From: Tropicimonas sp. IMCC34011
Lineage (GTDB): Bacteria > Pseudomonadota > Alphaproteobacteria > Rhodobacterales > Rhodobacteraceae
Direction of reading: 5' to 3'
Length of the DNA: 64,000 nucleotides
Assembly (NCBI RefSeq): GCF_003390865.1
Contig: NZ_QMEJ01000004.1
Coordinates: 310,001 to 374,000, forward strand
Shown: in pieces, positions 35,386 through 44,661 of the stretch
How the letters are laid out: every line of letters begins with the position of its first letter
Numbering within the stretch: position 1 is the stretch's first letter
Program-made: the position numbers and the translations under genes
Notes under the pieces: generated by a model
What the model was told of the DNA's origin: nothing
The model's input: the letters and a program-made list of their open reading frames with translations, nothing else
Database searches by the model: none

Positions 35386-37041
35386 ATGAAGCGCATGGCC
35401 CAGAACGGGCCCGATGGGGAATGTGACGTGAACAACCTGCTGTCTGTATGGTCGGCGCTCGATACGAGGAAGAAGATCATTGCCGGCGCTGCCGCGGCCG
35501 CGATGTTCGCTGCGGTGCTGATGCTGTCCAACCTGGCGACGAAGCCGGGCATGGCGCTGCTCTACGCCGGGCTGGAAGGCGCCGCGGCGGGAGACGTGAT
35601 CAGCGCGCTGGACCAGCGCAGCGTCCCGTACGAGGTGCGCGGAAACGCGATCTGGGTGCCGTCCACGGAGCGCGATTCGCTGAGGATGTCACTTGCCGGA
35701 GAGGGCCTCCCGGCCTCCGGCGGCGCGGGATACGAGTTGCTCGACGGTCTGTCCGGGTTCGGCACCACGGCGCAGATGTTCGATGCCGCCTACTGGCGCG
35801 CGAAGGAAGGCGAACTGGCGCGAACCATGGTCGCCAGCCCGCAGATCCGCGCGGCCCGCGTTCACATCGCAACGGGCGATTCGCGCCCCTTTGTGCGCGA
35901 TGCCGGCGCTTCGGCCTCCGTTTCGGTGACGCCGGTTGCGGGGAGCGTCTCGACAGAGACCGCGCGCGCCCTGCGCTCGCTCGTCGCGTCCGCCGTCCCG
36001 AGCCTCAGCGCAGACGATGTGACCGTGATCGATGCCGCCACCGGCGCCGTGGTCGACGGCACCGATGCGGCCGGCGCGCAGAGCGGCGCGACCCGCGCCG
36101 ATGAGATGGAACGCAGCATCGAGCGCCTTCTCGAGGCCTATGTCGGCCCTGGCGGTGCCATCGTGGAAATCAGCCTCGATACGGAAACCGACAGCGAGCA
36201 GATCGTGGAGCGCCGGATCGATCCCGATGAGCGCGTCGCGATCAGCACGGAAACGGAATCGCGCAATTCGTCTTCGTCAGGCTCCGAGGGGGATGTCACG
36301 GTCGCGTCCAACCTTCCGGACGGGGACGCCAACGCGGCCGGCGAGCGCCGCTCGACGGACACTGAATCGCGTGAGCGGGTGAACTTCGAGATATCGGAGA
36401 CGACCCGTGAGATCCTTCGGGCACCCGGCACGATCCGCCGTCAGACGGTCGCCGTGCTGGTCAACGGCCGCGTGGAGACCGCGGCGGGTGGCGAAGAGAC
36501 CATAGTACCCCGCAGCGACGAGGAGCTGTCCGAACTCCGCGAACTCGTTGAATCCGCTGTAGGCTACGACGAGGCGCGCGGGGACCGGATCACCGTGAAA
36601 TCCCTGGCTTTCATGCCCGGCACGGAACTCGGCACCGCTGCGCCCGTCGGCTGGAGCCAGCGGTTCGCGATCGATGCGATGGCCTTGATGCAGTTGATCG
36701 TCCTGTCCCTCGTCGCTCTCGCGCTCGGGCTTTTCGTCGTCCGCCCCATTCTGGCGGGTAACCGCGGCGTCGCTGCTCTCCCATCGCCGGAGACCGCGAC
36801 CGAGGAGATCCTTCCCGAAACCGCCCTTGATGCGAGACCCATTAGCCCTGAGCTCCCTTCTGCCGCAAATGAGCCCGGGGACGCGTCCTTCGGTCTTCCC
36901 TCACTAGGCGGCAGCGCCGCGCCCGCCCCCGCGCTTCCGCCCGCCGATCCGGTGGACCGCCTGCGAAGCCTGATGTCCGAGCGCCGTGAAGAAACGATGA
37001 AGGTCCTGCAAAGCTGGATGGACGACAAGGAGGACGCGTGA
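35386..37041 (+). CDS. fliF: flagellar MS-ring protein FliF
   Basis: FliF forms the MS-ring. The 551-residue protein has two membrane helices (about residues 29-50, IIAGAAAAAMFAAVLMLSN, and about 435-455), the RBM domains with GLEGAAAGDVISALDQRSVP and AYWRAKEGELARTMVASPQI, and a Ser/Glu-rich loop around 290-330. The C-terminus (RLRSLMSERREETMKVLQSW) keeps the FliG-binding helix pattern. It leads the fliF-fliH-fliN-fliP operon and its TGA overlaps the fliH ATG. No fliG follows it. Confidence 0.94.
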   Translation: MKRMAQNGPDGECDVNNLLSVWSALDTRKKIIAGAAAAAMFAAVLMLSNLATKPGMALLYAGLEGAAAGDVISALDQRSVPYEVRGNAIWVPSTERDSLRMSLAGEGLPASGGAGYELLDGLSGFGTTAQMFDAAYWRAKEGELARTMVASPQIRAARVHIATGDSRPFVRDAGASASVSVTPVAGSVSTETARALRSLVASAVPSLSADDVTVIDAATGAVVDGTDAAGAQSGATRADEMERSIERLLEAYVGPGGAIVEISLDTETDSEQIVERRIDPDERVAISTETESRNSSSSGSEGDVTVASNLPDGDANAAGERRSTDTESRERVNFEISETTREILRAPGTIRRQTVAVLVNGRVETAAGGEETIVPRSDEELSELRELVESAVGYDEARGDRITVKSLAFMPGTELGTAAPVGWSQRFAIDAMALMQLIVLSLVALALGLFVVRPILAGNRGVAALPSPETATEEILPETALDARPISPELPSAANEPGDASFGLPSLGGSAAPAPALPPADPVDRLRSLMSERREETMKVLQSWMDDKEDA

Positions 37042-37655
37042 TGGCACGCCCCTGGCTTCTGACGTCCTTCGATGATGATGCGTCGTGCCTGCCTGTCCCC
37101 GCCCCTGAGGAGGCGGCGACAGCACGCCAGGAAGCGTACGACGAGGGATACGCGGCGGCGCTGGCCGAGGCGGAGTCCGCTCGGGCTGCCGATCGTCAGT
37201 CCGCGGCCGCCGACCTCGCGGCGAGCCTGCAATCCATGGCCTTCTCGTATCATGAGGCCAGAACAGCGTTCCTCGCCGAGATCGAGCCCCTGATCGTCGG
37301 TATCCTGTCGCGTATCGTGCCCGAACATCTCGGCGCGGCACTCGGACAGACGGTCGCCCAGCTCGTGCGTACATCCGCCCTGGACCTCGCCCCGGTAGTC
37401 GAAGTTCGCGTTGCCCCGGAAAACGTCGAGACCGTTCGCGACATGCTGGACACGGACGAGAGCCTGCCCCTGCAGGTCATGGGCGAGGAGGGCCTCGGGG
37501 ACGGGCAGGCCTATGTCCGGCTCGGCGACAGCGAACGGCAGATCGATCTCGATGCAGCGCTCGAGGGGATCCACGCCGTCATCTCAACCTATTTTACGAC
37601 GTCTCGCGCGCCGGACACCGCAGACATGATCCAGAAGGATGCACACCATGGCTGA
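37041..37655 (+). CDS. fliH: flagellar export ATPase regulator FliH
   Basis: FliH dimerises, holds FliI and links it to the C-ring through FliN. The 204-residue protein has an N-terminal segment with aromatic/acidic residues (PWLLTSFDDDASCL), a Glu/Ala-rich helix with repeated small residues (EGYAAALAEAESARA), and the C-terminal FliI-binding domain with IGEE-like LGDSERQIDLDAALEGI. The preceding GTG at 37038 is less likely than the ATG at 37041. Confidence 0.85.
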   Translation: MARPWLLTSFDDDASCLPVPAPEEAATARQEAYDEGYAAALAEAESARAADRQSAAADLAASLQSMAFSYHEARTAFLAEIEPLIVGILSRIVPEHLGAALGQTVAQLVRTSALDLAPVVEVRVAPENVETVRDMLDTDESLPLQVMGEEGLGDGQAYVRLGDSERQIDLDAALEGIHAVISTYFTTSRAPDTADMIQKDAHHG

Positions 37656-37938
37656 ACCCGAACACCGCCTCGAGACCCCGGCGGACGATTCCCCGCTCGC
37701 CCGGGTCCAGGTCGAGGTCGTCGTCTCCGTCGGCCGCACCCGCGCCAAGGTACGCGACCTGATGCGGCTCGGCCCCGACTCGATCCTGCCGATCGATCGC
37801 CGTATCGAGGACCCCGTCGAGCTCTGGGTCGGTGATCGGCTGATCGCTCGGGGCGAGTTGCAGGAGCTGGACGGCGCCCGAGCCGGTCAACTCGCGGTTC
37901 GGCTCACGGACGTGGCGGGGCCGGACCGGCCGGAATGA
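37648..37938 (+). CDS. fliN: flagellar C-ring protein FliN
   Basis: This 96-residue protein is mostly the SpoA/FliN domain: VQVEVVVSVGRTRAKVRDLM, then LGPDSILPIDRRIEDPVELW and GDRLIARGELQELDG. FliN is part of the C-ring, binding FliH and CheY-linked switch components. AAGGA 8 bases upstream supports the ATG at 37648 over the one at 37639. It overlaps fliP by 4 bases. FliM, its usual partner, is not seen. Confidence 0.92.
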   Translation: MAEPEHRLETPADDSPLARVQVEVVVSVGRTRAKVRDLMRLGPDSILPIDRRIEDPVELWVGDRLIARGELQELDGARAGQLAVRLTDVAGPDRPE

Positions 37939-38654
37939 GACACGCCCCCCTCGCGGCAGCCCTGATCCTTGCCGGAGGCCCCGCGCTGGCGCAGGATCTG
38001 TCCCTGTCCTTCGGAGACGGGTCCCTGACCGCCAGCACCCTTGGCCTGCTCGCCCTCGTAACCCTGCTTTCGCTGGCCCCCGGGCTGGCCATCATGGTCA
38101 CCTGCTTTCCCTTCATCGTGACGGTTCTGTCGATCCTGCGTCAGGCCATCGGCCTTCAGCAGGCCCCGCCCAACATGTTGATCGTGACACTCGCGCTCTT
38201 TCTGTCCTACTTCGTGATGGATCCGGTTCTGACCGAGGCGTGGGAATCCGGCATCGAACCGCTTCTTCAGGAAGAGATCGAAGCAGAGGAGGCGTTCACG
38301 CGGACGCTGGCGCCTTTCCGGGAATTCATGGCGGCGCGGGTCGATCCGGACACGTTCGCCTCGATGGCCGATCTGCGACCGCCGGTTTCGGAAATTGAAC
38401 CGGAGGCCGACTCGGCCCTCTCGATCCTCATACCCTCTTTCCTTTTGAGCGAGATCGAGCGGGCGTTCGAGATCGGCTTTCTCATCTTCCTGCCGTTTCT
38501 CATCATCGACCTCGTGGTTGCCGCGGTCCTGATGTCGATGGGCATGATGATGGTGCCGCCTGCTCTCGTCTCGCTGCCGTTCAAGCTTGCGTTCTTCGTC
38601 GTCGCGGATGGATGGTCACTGATCTCCGGGGCGCTGGTTCGAGGATACCTCTAA
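37935..38654 (+). CDS. fliP: flagellar export gate protein FliP
   Basis: FliP is the pentameric gate component. The 239-residue protein has a cleavable signal peptide (about 1-19), the segment MVTCFPFIVTVLSILRQAIG, LIPSFLLSEIERAFEIGFLI and the C-terminal ASMGMM-like MSMGMMMVPPALVSLPFKL, all typical. It ends the fliF operon, followed by a strong terminator. Confidence 0.95.
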   Translation: MRHAPLAAALILAGGPALAQDLSLSFGDGSLTASTLGLLALVTLLSLAPGLAIMVTCFPFIVTVLSILRQAIGLQQAPPNMLIVTLALFLSYFVMDPVLTEAWESGIEPLLQEEIEAEEAFTRTLAPFREFMAARVDPDTFASMADLRPPVSEIEPEADSALSILIPSFLLSEIERAFEIGFLIFLPFLIIDLVVAAVLMSMGMMMVPPALVSLPFKLAFFVVADGWSLISGALVRGYL

Positions 38655-38692
38655 GGCACGGCGCCCGCCGCGACGTCCTTTCCAGCGCGTAG

Positions 38693-38722
38693 AGAGGGGG
38701 TGCATCGGTGCACTCCCTCTTT
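38693..38722 (+). terminator. terminator of the fliF-fliP operon
   Basis: A 12-bp stem with one G-T pair (AGAGGGGGTGCA pairing with TGCACTCCCTCT) closes on the tetraloop TCGG and is followed by TT. It sits between the convergent fliP and flgI genes. Confidence 0.85.
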
Positions 38723-38756
38723 GCATTGCCCGGCCCGGATTGGGGCCGGCCGTGCC

Positions 38757-39863
38757 TTACCGAACGATGAAGTCCGCGTGCAGCGCTCCCGCGGACTTTA
38801 TCGCTTTCAGGATGTCGATCATGTCCCGCGGCCCCACGCCGAGGGCGTTCAGACCGGCTACGACCTCGGACAGCGTCGTACCTTCGGGCACCTCGGCGAG
38901 ACCGATCCCGGGCTCCTCCACAATCTCCGCTTCTGTCCGCGGAACAACCACCGTCTGTCCTGGCGTGAACGGGTTGGGCTGCACGGCCAGCGGCGCTTCG
39001 GCCACCTTGAGCGTAAGGTTGCCCTGGGAGACCGCGACCGCCGAGATTCGAACATCGGCGCCCATGACGATGGTGCCCGATGCCTGATCGACGACGACGC
39101 GCGCCGGGCTCTCGGGTTCGACGGCAAGGTTCTCGACGCGACCGAGAACGTGGGCGGGCGAACCGATCCCCGTCGCCAGGATGTCGAGTTCCACCGTTCC
39201 GGCATCGCGCATGACCGAGACGGGCGCGCCGAAGGACGCGTTGATCACACCTTCGATGCGCGCGGCCGTGGTGAAATCGGGCGTCCTCAGGGCAAGGCGA
39301 ATCGTATCGAGACCCGCAAAGTCGAAGTCGACCTCCCGCTCGATCCGGGCCCCGGACGGAATGGTGCCGGACGTCGGAACTCCGGTCGTGACCGCCGCGC
39401 CATCGCCTTCCGCCGTGACACCGCCTGCAAGTATGGTGCCCTGGGCGACGGCGTAGATATCACCATCCGCGGCGGTCAATGGCGTCATGACCAGGGTTCC
39501 GCCAAGCAGGCTCGACGCGTCCCCGATGGCGGAGGCGGTCACGTCGATCTGGCTACCGGCACGTGAGAAGGGCGGAAGCGTCGCGGTCACCAGCACGGCG
39601 GCGACATTGTTGGGACGAAACTGCTCGCCCGTGACGTTGACGCCGAGCCGTTCGAGGATGCTCGACATGATCTCCTCGGTGAACGGCGCATTGCGCAGTC
39701 CGTCCCCTGTGCCGTTTAGGCCGACGACGAGACCGTAGCCGACGAGGTCGTTGCCACGCACTCCGTCGAACTCGACCAGATCCTTGAGCCGAACGGGCGC
39801 GGACATCGCCGTTTCCGGGAGGGCCAGCGCCGCTGCGGCCAGGATAGCGCGCACCACGCTCAT
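38757..39863 (-). CDS. flgI: flagellar P-ring protein FlgI
   Basis: FlgI makes the periplasmic P-ring. The 368-residue protein has a signal peptide (about 1-21, ending ETAMSA) and begins RLKDLVEFDGVRGNDLVGYG, with VVGLNGTGDGLRNAPFT, NVTGEQFRPNNVAAVLVTA and the C-terminal GVGPRDMIDILKAIKSAGAL. It is the last gene of flgE-flgK-flgL-flgI and overlaps flgL by 4 bases. Confidence 0.95.
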   Translation of the reverse strand: MSVVRAILAAAALALPETAMSAPVRLKDLVEFDGVRGNDLVGYGLVVGLNGTGDGLRNAPFTEEIMSSILERLGVNVTGEQFRPNNVAAVLVTATLPPFSRAGSQIDVTASAIGDASSLLGGTLVMTPLTAADGDIYAVAQGTILAGGVTAEGDGAAVTTGVPTSGTIPSGARIEREVDFDFAGLDTIRLALRTPDFTTAARIEGVINASFGAPVSVMRDAGTVELDILATGIGSPAHVLGRVENLAVEPESPARVVVDQASGTIVMGADVRISAVAVSQGNLTLKVAEAPLAVQPNPFTPGQTVVVPRTEAEIVEEPGIGLAEVPEGTTLSEVVAGLNALGVGPRDMIDILKAIKSAGALHADFIVR

Positions 39864-40861
39864 CGCATGTACTCCATCAAGGACAGGTTGGCGCTTCGCA
39901 CGGTCAGCGAATACAGCATCTCCAGTTTCGTCCGCACCGCTTCCAGTTCCGATGCGCGCTCGAAAGGATCGGCGCTGACGAGCTCCGTCCGCGCGATCTC
40001 GAGTGACGTTCGTTCGGCCGCGTTCCGCGTTCCGGCGCGTTCGATCCGAGCCTCGGCGCTTCCGACTTCCGCTCGTAGTTTGGAGAGTTCCGCGTCCGCG
40101 CTCAGAAGGTGCGCGCCGGCATAGGCGGCAAGGGCGACCTTCTCGTCGGGGTCGCTCAGGGTGCCGTCCGCCAGAAAGGTCGCCATCGCGTGGCCCGCCA
40201 GGACGTCGCGCAGCCGGCTATCCTCGGCCGTGACATCGATGCCCACGGTCGTCCCCTGCCCCACGGCGAATGGCCCTGCGGAGGTCGCGGATCCCAGGTA
40301 GGCTGCGTCGAACCCTCCGCCTGGCGCAAACCAGGCCTCGACGGCAGTCGTGATTGCTCCCGCGGTCGTGGCCCCCCCGACGGCGGCCCGTATGTCGTTC
40401 AGCATGTCGCCCGGCGCGGTAAGCGCTGGCGAATCCGGAGCCGCGCCGGCGAAGAGCGAGCGGCCCGCGGCCTGAGCATTGAGGGCCGCGACGGCCCCTT
40501 CAAACGAGGCCAGCGCGTCCTTGCCCACACTTTCGGCCGGCAGATCGCTCCCCCCGGAGCCAGCGACCAGGAGTGAGGCACCGAGGTTTTCGGACAGGCT
40601 CGCGACGGCACCGAGCGCGGATTGCATCCCGGCGGTGTAGGAGGCGGCCTCGCTGACGGCCATGTCGAACGAATCAAGGCGTTTGAGCGAGGCCTCCATC
40701 CCGGCGACGACCGACCAGTCGCCGCGAACCTTTGCGCCGAGATCTGCAATACGTCCGCTCGAGAGCTCATCGGTCAGCCGGTCAAGGCGCCCCTTCAATT
40801 CCGAATTGTGATTGCGCAGCACGAAGGTGCGGGCCAGATCGCCGATTGCCGTCATCGTCAT
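39860..40861 (-). CDS. flgL: hook-filament junction protein FlgL
   Basis: FlgL joins hook to filament with FlgK. The 333-residue protein begins with the flagellin-like helix (FVLRNHNSELKGRLDRLTDE ... SSGRIADLG) and ends YSLTVRSANLSLMEYMR, with a variable middle. Two nearby ATG codons (40861, 40855) are possible. It starts 3 bases after flgK. Confidence 0.88.
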   Translation of the reverse strand: MTMTAIGDLARTFVLRNHNSELKGRLDRLTDELSSGRIADLGAKVRGDWSVVAGMEASLKRLDSFDMAVSEAASYTAGMQSALGAVASLSENLGASLLVAGSGGSDLPAESVGKDALASFEGAVAALNAQAAGRSLFAGAAPDSPALTAPGDMLNDIRAAVGGATTAGAITTAVEAWFAPGGGFDAAYLGSATSAGPFAVGQGTTVGIDVTAEDSRLRDVLAGHAMATFLADGTLSDPDEKVALAAYAGAHLLSADAELSKLRAEVGSAEARIERAGTRNAAERTSLEIARTELVSADPFERASELEAVRTKLEMLYSLTVRSANLSLMEYMR

Positions 40862-40864
40862 GGC

Positions 40865-42310
40865 TCAGATCTCCATCAGCTGTTGCATCAATGTGTCCAG
40901 CGTCTGGATGACGCGCGCGTTCGCGGCATAAGCCTGCTCTATCGAGAGGAGGTTCTGCATTTCTCGGTCGGTATCGACGCCCCCTGCGAGGTGCTGTTCC
41001 GTCAGGGTCGAGGCGCGGGCGGCCTGGTAGCTCTGCTCCTCGACCGCGCCCTGCCGCAGGACGGAAACGGCCGAGACGATGTCCGCCGCGTGACCGGACG
41101 CGGTTCGCGCAAGACCGGCCGCCGGGCCGGAGGACGGGGCGCGTGTGCCGCCGAACGCGTCGGAAATTGCGTGGAGGAGACTCGGAGAGCCGGTGTCTCC
41201 CGGCAGCGGAGCTGCAAGACCGTCCCTGAGCCGCCAGCTTTCGCCGCCCGCATCCGGATCGATCGCCGCGTTCACCCTCAGACGCCCGGCGAGTCCCACT
41301 TCGTTCGCCGGGATGATCGCCGCGCCGGCATCCGTGAAGAGCCCCGGATCGCCGGGGCCGAGCGTCGGATCGACCGCAGTTCCCTGCAGTCGTTCCGCCA
41401 GATCGCGAGCAAGCGCGTCGAGGCCGGCTTGTGCGCCCGGAGCAATCCGGTCCCGCGTGTCGAACAGGGCGGCAAGGGTGCCGCCGTCCAACTGACCGCC
41501 GGGGTCCATGCTGACCGGAATATCGTCGACGATCAGCGGGGACAGGGCGCCCGATGCCTGGGTCAGATCCGCCGTGACGTAGCCGGCCGGAGCGAACTCG
41601 ATCTTCGCCATGCGGCCATCCAGAAGGATCGTGCCGCCGGTGGTAAAGAGTGCGACCTGCCCGCCCTCTCTCGGCACCTCGCGGAGCGGAACGATGCCGG
41701 AGAGCTCGTCGATGGCGGTCTGCCGCTGGTCCATCAGGCCGGAGACATCCCGCCCGGAGTTCGACAGGCGAAAGATCTGTGCGTTGAGTTCATGGACCTG
41801 CTTCAGACCATCATTGAGCTGACCGACCTGCGAGGCGATCTCGGCATCGGCGGCGCGGCGCGTTTCCTGAACCTCGTCAGTGGCCGTGTTCAATGCCGAC
41901 GCAAGTCGGTCCCCGGCCCGGACCGCGGCATCGAGCCGGATGGTCGAATCGGGACGGCTGCCCGCCTCGATCAGGGCGCCCTCGAAAGCGGCGAGGCGCG
42001 CCGGGATCGACCCGTCCGCGGTCGGATCGCCGATGGCCGTTTCAATCCTGGCGAGAGCGTCGGCGCGGGTGCCGGCATTGCCGGAGGCGGCCGTCCCGAG
42101 GCGCATGTCCCGCAAGGTCCCCGGGTCGACCTGCCGCATTACGCCGTCGATGCGGACGCCGCCGGAATAGGCGTTCACGCTGACGGACAGCTCTCTGCGG
42201 CCATAGCCCTCCGTCATCGCTCCGGCGACATTGGAGGCCGTGAGCTGGACACGGCGGGAGGTCGCGTTCAGCCCGCTGAGGGAACTGTTGAAGGCGGCGG
42301 CGATGGACAT
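40865..42310 (-). CDS. flgK: hook-filament junction protein FlgK
   Basis: FlgK is the first junction protein on the hook. The 481-residue product starts with the rod/hook signature (SIAAAFNSSLSGLNATSRRV, LTASNVAGAMTEGYGRRELS) and ends with the C-terminal QNLLSIEQAYAANARVIQTL plus DTLMQQLMEI. It follows flgE by 15 bases in the hook operon. Confidence 0.94.
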   Translation of the reverse strand: MSIAAAFNSSLSGLNATSRRVQLTASNVAGAMTEGYGRRELSVSVNAYSGGVRIDGVMRQVDPGTLRDMRLGTAASGNAGTRADALARIETAIGDPTADGSIPARLAAFEGALIEAGSRPDSTIRLDAAVRAGDRLASALNTATDEVQETRRAADAEIASQVGQLNDGLKQVHELNAQIFRLSNSGRDVSGLMDQRQTAIDELSGIVPLREVPREGGQVALFTTGGTILLDGRMAKIEFAPAGYVTADLTQASGALSPLIVDDIPVSMDPGGQLDGGTLAALFDTRDRIAPGAQAGLDALARDLAERLQGTAVDPTLGPGDPGLFTDAGAAIIPANEVGLAGRLRVNAAIDPDAGGESWRLRDGLAAPLPGDTGSPSLLHAISDAFGGTRAPSSGPAAGLARTASGHAADIVSAVSVLRQGAVEEQSYQAARASTLTEQHLAGGVDTDREMQNLLSIEQAYAANARVIQTLDTLMQQLMEI

Positions 42311-42325
42311 GGATCAGGCCCCCGA

Positions 42326-43627
42326 TCAGCGTTTGATATTGGTGGTTTCCTGGAGCATCTCGTCCACCGTCTGGATGACCTTGGCGTTGGACGAATAGGC
42401 CCGCTGGGTCTGGATCAGGTCCGTCAACTCGCCGGCCACATCGGTGGAAGACTGCTCGAGGGCGCCCGATAGGAGCTTGCCGGTCGGGCCATCGCCGGCA
42501 TTCCAGAGAAAGAAACCGCCGGATTCGGCCGTGGTGGCATAGGTCTGGTTGTCACCGGCCTGAAGTGCGTTCGGGTTGCCGATATCGACAAGGGGGATCT
42601 GGTAGAGCCTGCGACTGATGCCGACATCGAAATTGGCGACGAGGAACCCCTGTGAGTCGATCTCGATGCCGGTCATGTTGCCGACCGGCGAGCCGTCCTT
42701 GGAGATGGAGAGCGGAGCGTAGATATTCGACAGTTGCGTGATGACAGGATCGCCGCCGATCGCGCCGAAGTCGATGGCGATATCTCCGCTGGCCACGGTG
42801 ACCGGCGCGGTTCCGGTGGCCGGGTCGTAGGCGCCTCCGGTCGTGGTCGAGACGGACAGAAGCTGACCCCCGTTTCCGCGGCTGTCATCGAAGGTCAGGA
42901 CGTACTCTCCGACCGTGGCACCGCCTTGTGCCGAATCGCCGATTGTGACCGTCCACTCGTTGGACGCGCCGGTGGCCGGGACGGTGGGTGTCATCGTGAT
43001 GTTCAGCGTCTGGGAGATGCCGAGATTGTCGAAGTACTCGACCGTCGCATTCCGGGCCATGCCGGAGGCGCCCGCCATCGTGTCCGTCGCCGGAAGGTTC
43101 ACTCCGAGGGCCAGACGCGTGGTCGGAGAGCCGATGAGCTGGTTCTGGCTGACCTGGATCGGGCGGAGCGCGGCGGAACTGTCCCTCGGATAATCGGGTA
43201 CCTGGCCGTTGGCATCTGCCGGGATGCCCATCAGGACGGTGCCCGATTCCGTGCGCAGGAAGCCTTCATCATCCAGGCGGAAGGAGCCGGTGGTGGCAAG
43301 GCGGGTCACGAAGCCGGTCCCGTCGAGGCCGATGGAGTTCACGTCCGTCACCGGGATGAATCCGTTGCCGCGAATCGCGATATCCGTCGGATTGGCGGTG
43401 GTCACGGTGGAGCCGGACTGGTCGATCATGCGCATCGTCGTGGCACGCACGCCGCCCGCGGAGTACTTCGACCCTCCGGTCGAGGTGACGACGCTGTGGA
43501 AATCCGTCTGGACGCGTTTGTAGCCGTAGGTTGCCGAGTTGGCGATGTTGTCCGAGATCGTGGCGAGGCGATTGGCGTTTGCGGCCAGCCCTGCGACGCC
43601 GGCATTGAGGGACGATGAGATGGTCAT
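42326..43627 (-). CDS. flgE: flagellar hook protein FlgE
   Basis: FlgE is the hook subunit. The 433-residue protein has the N-terminal rod/hook motif (SLNAGVAGLAANANRLATIS then DNIANSATYGYKRVQTDF), the middle GNGFIPVTDVNSIGLDGTGF region, and the C-terminal LIQTQRAYSSNAKVIQTVDE. I start at the ATG at 43627; the frame is open upstream but lacks family similarity. It heads the flgE-flgK-flgL-flgI operon. Confidence 0.95.
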   Translation of the reverse strand: MTISSSLNAGVAGLAANANRLATISDNIANSATYGYKRVQTDFHSVVTSTGGSKYSAGGVRATTMRMIDQSGSTVTTANPTDIAIRGNGFIPVTDVNSIGLDGTGFVTRLATTGSFRLDDEGFLRTESGTVLMGIPADANGQVPDYPRDSSAALRPIQVSQNQLIGSPTTRLALGVNLPATDTMAGASGMARNATVEYFDNLGISQTLNITMTPTVPATGASNEWTVTIGDSAQGGATVGEYVLTFDDSRGNGGQLLSVSTTTGGAYDPATGTAPVTVASGDIAIDFGAIGGDPVITQLSNIYAPLSISKDGSPVGNMTGIEIDSQGFLVANFDVGISRRLYQIPLVDIGNPNALQAGDNQTYATTAESGGFFLWNAGDGPTGKLLSGALEQSSTDVAGELTDLIQTQRAYSSNAKVIQTVDEMLQETTNIKR

Positions 43628-43691
43628 GGACGGAAACTTGCCTTTCTGATGCGATCCCCGAAGCGGTCCCTCAGGACATGCCATCACGCCC

Positions 43692-43706
43692 TTAAGATCG
43701 ACCTAA
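43692..43706. promoter_or_regulatory. candidate CtrA site upstream of flgE
   Basis: TTAA-GATCGAC-CTAA matches TTAA-N7-TTAA at 7 of 8 positions. It lies 65 bases upstream of the flgE start and downstream of motB, a suitable place to drive the hook operon. Confidence 0.55.
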
Positions 43707-43727
43707 CGACGGCTGACTTCGTCAGTC

Positions 43728-44549
43728 TCAGCGCGGGATGTCGGAGCGCAGAAGCGTGACCTCGACGCGGTCGTGCCGCGGAGACATCGGATCCATCGCA
43801 TCGCGGGAGGGACGCCTGTCCCCCTTGCCGGTGATACGTGCAAATCGTGCCTCCCCGAGCCTGCGGGCGAGTTCCTCGTGAACGACCTCCGAGCGGCCGA
43901 CGGACCGATCCCAGACGGGATTGTCGATCAGCGTCAGAGGCTTCGCGCTTACGTGCCCCGTGACGGCGATGTCGTTCTCGGCGAGCGAGAACACCCGCCC
44001 GACCACGGCGAGCAGACTCGACAGAAGGGGCGTCGCCTGCGTTCCGTCCCCGGCAAAGAGCGGTGCGCCCTCGCGCGAGAAGAGCTCGACGACGAGGCCC
44101 TCATCGGTGATCCGCGTGACGATATGGCGACGCATCTCGTCCGACACGAGGCTTTCGCCGCTGTTCCCACGGAGAAGCTCCTGCATCTCGCCGAAGGCCT
44201 GATCCTCCGTACGGCGCTGCTCCTCATCGACCGCGCGGGAGGCGTCCTGAGCGCCACCGGTTCCGCTCTGGGCAAGATCGTCGTCGGTGAAGATCGTGTC
44301 CCCCCCGAGCGCACCGTCCCCTCCCCCGGACACACGGTTCACCGCGATCGTCGGGTTGAAGTAATCCGCGATTCCCTTGCGCTGCTTTTCCGTTGTCGCA
44401 TTCAGCAGCCACATCAGCAGGAAGAAGGCCATCATGGCCGTCACGAAGTCCGCATAGGCGACCTTCCAGGCACCGCCATGATGCCCACCACCGCCGACGA
44501 CCTTCTTCCGCTTGATGATGACGGCCGACGCATTGCTGCCAGAAGCCAT
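43728..44549 (-). CDS. motB: flagellar stator protein MotB
   Basis: MotB anchors the stator to peptidoglycan. The 273-residue protein has the N-terminal HHGGAWKVAYADFVTAMMAF segment with the plug-proximal membrane helix and the critical Asp (AYADFV), a linker, and an OmpA-like C-terminal domain (LAENDIAVTGHVSAKP ... DRSVGRSEVVHEELARRLGE). I prefer the ATG at 44549, with AAGGTGG upstream, over the one at 44570. It lies about 10 kb from motA. Confidence 0.93.
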   Translation of the reverse strand: MASGSNASAVIIKRKKVVGGGGHHGGAWKVAYADFVTAMMAFFLLMWLLNATTEKQRKGIADYFNPTIAVNRVSGGGDGALGGDTIFTDDDLAQSGTGGAQDASRAVDEEQRRTEDQAFGEMQELLRGNSGESLVSDEMRRHIVTRITDEGLVVELFSREGAPLFAGDGTQATPLLSSLLAVVGRVFSLAENDIAVTGHVSAKPLTLIDNPVWDRSVGRSEVVHEELARRLGEARFARITGKGDRRPSRDAMDPMSPRHDRVEVTLLRSDIPR

Positions 44550-44598
44550 TGCACCACCTTGCACTTTCACACCCCGGCCTCAGGGATAGGGACAAGGG

Positions 44599-44613
44599 GT
44601 AAGCGAATGCTAA
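44599..44613. promoter_or_regulatory. candidate CtrA site upstream of motB
   Basis: GTAA-GCGAATG-CTAA (read on the other strand TTAG-N7-TTAC) matches the CtrA consensus at 6 of 8 positions. It lies 50 bases upstream of the motB start. Confidence 0.4.
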
Positions 44614-44661
44614 AGGGTGGCCCCCGAGGGCAGCCTCAAATCGTGCGAGTTGTCTGGAAAA

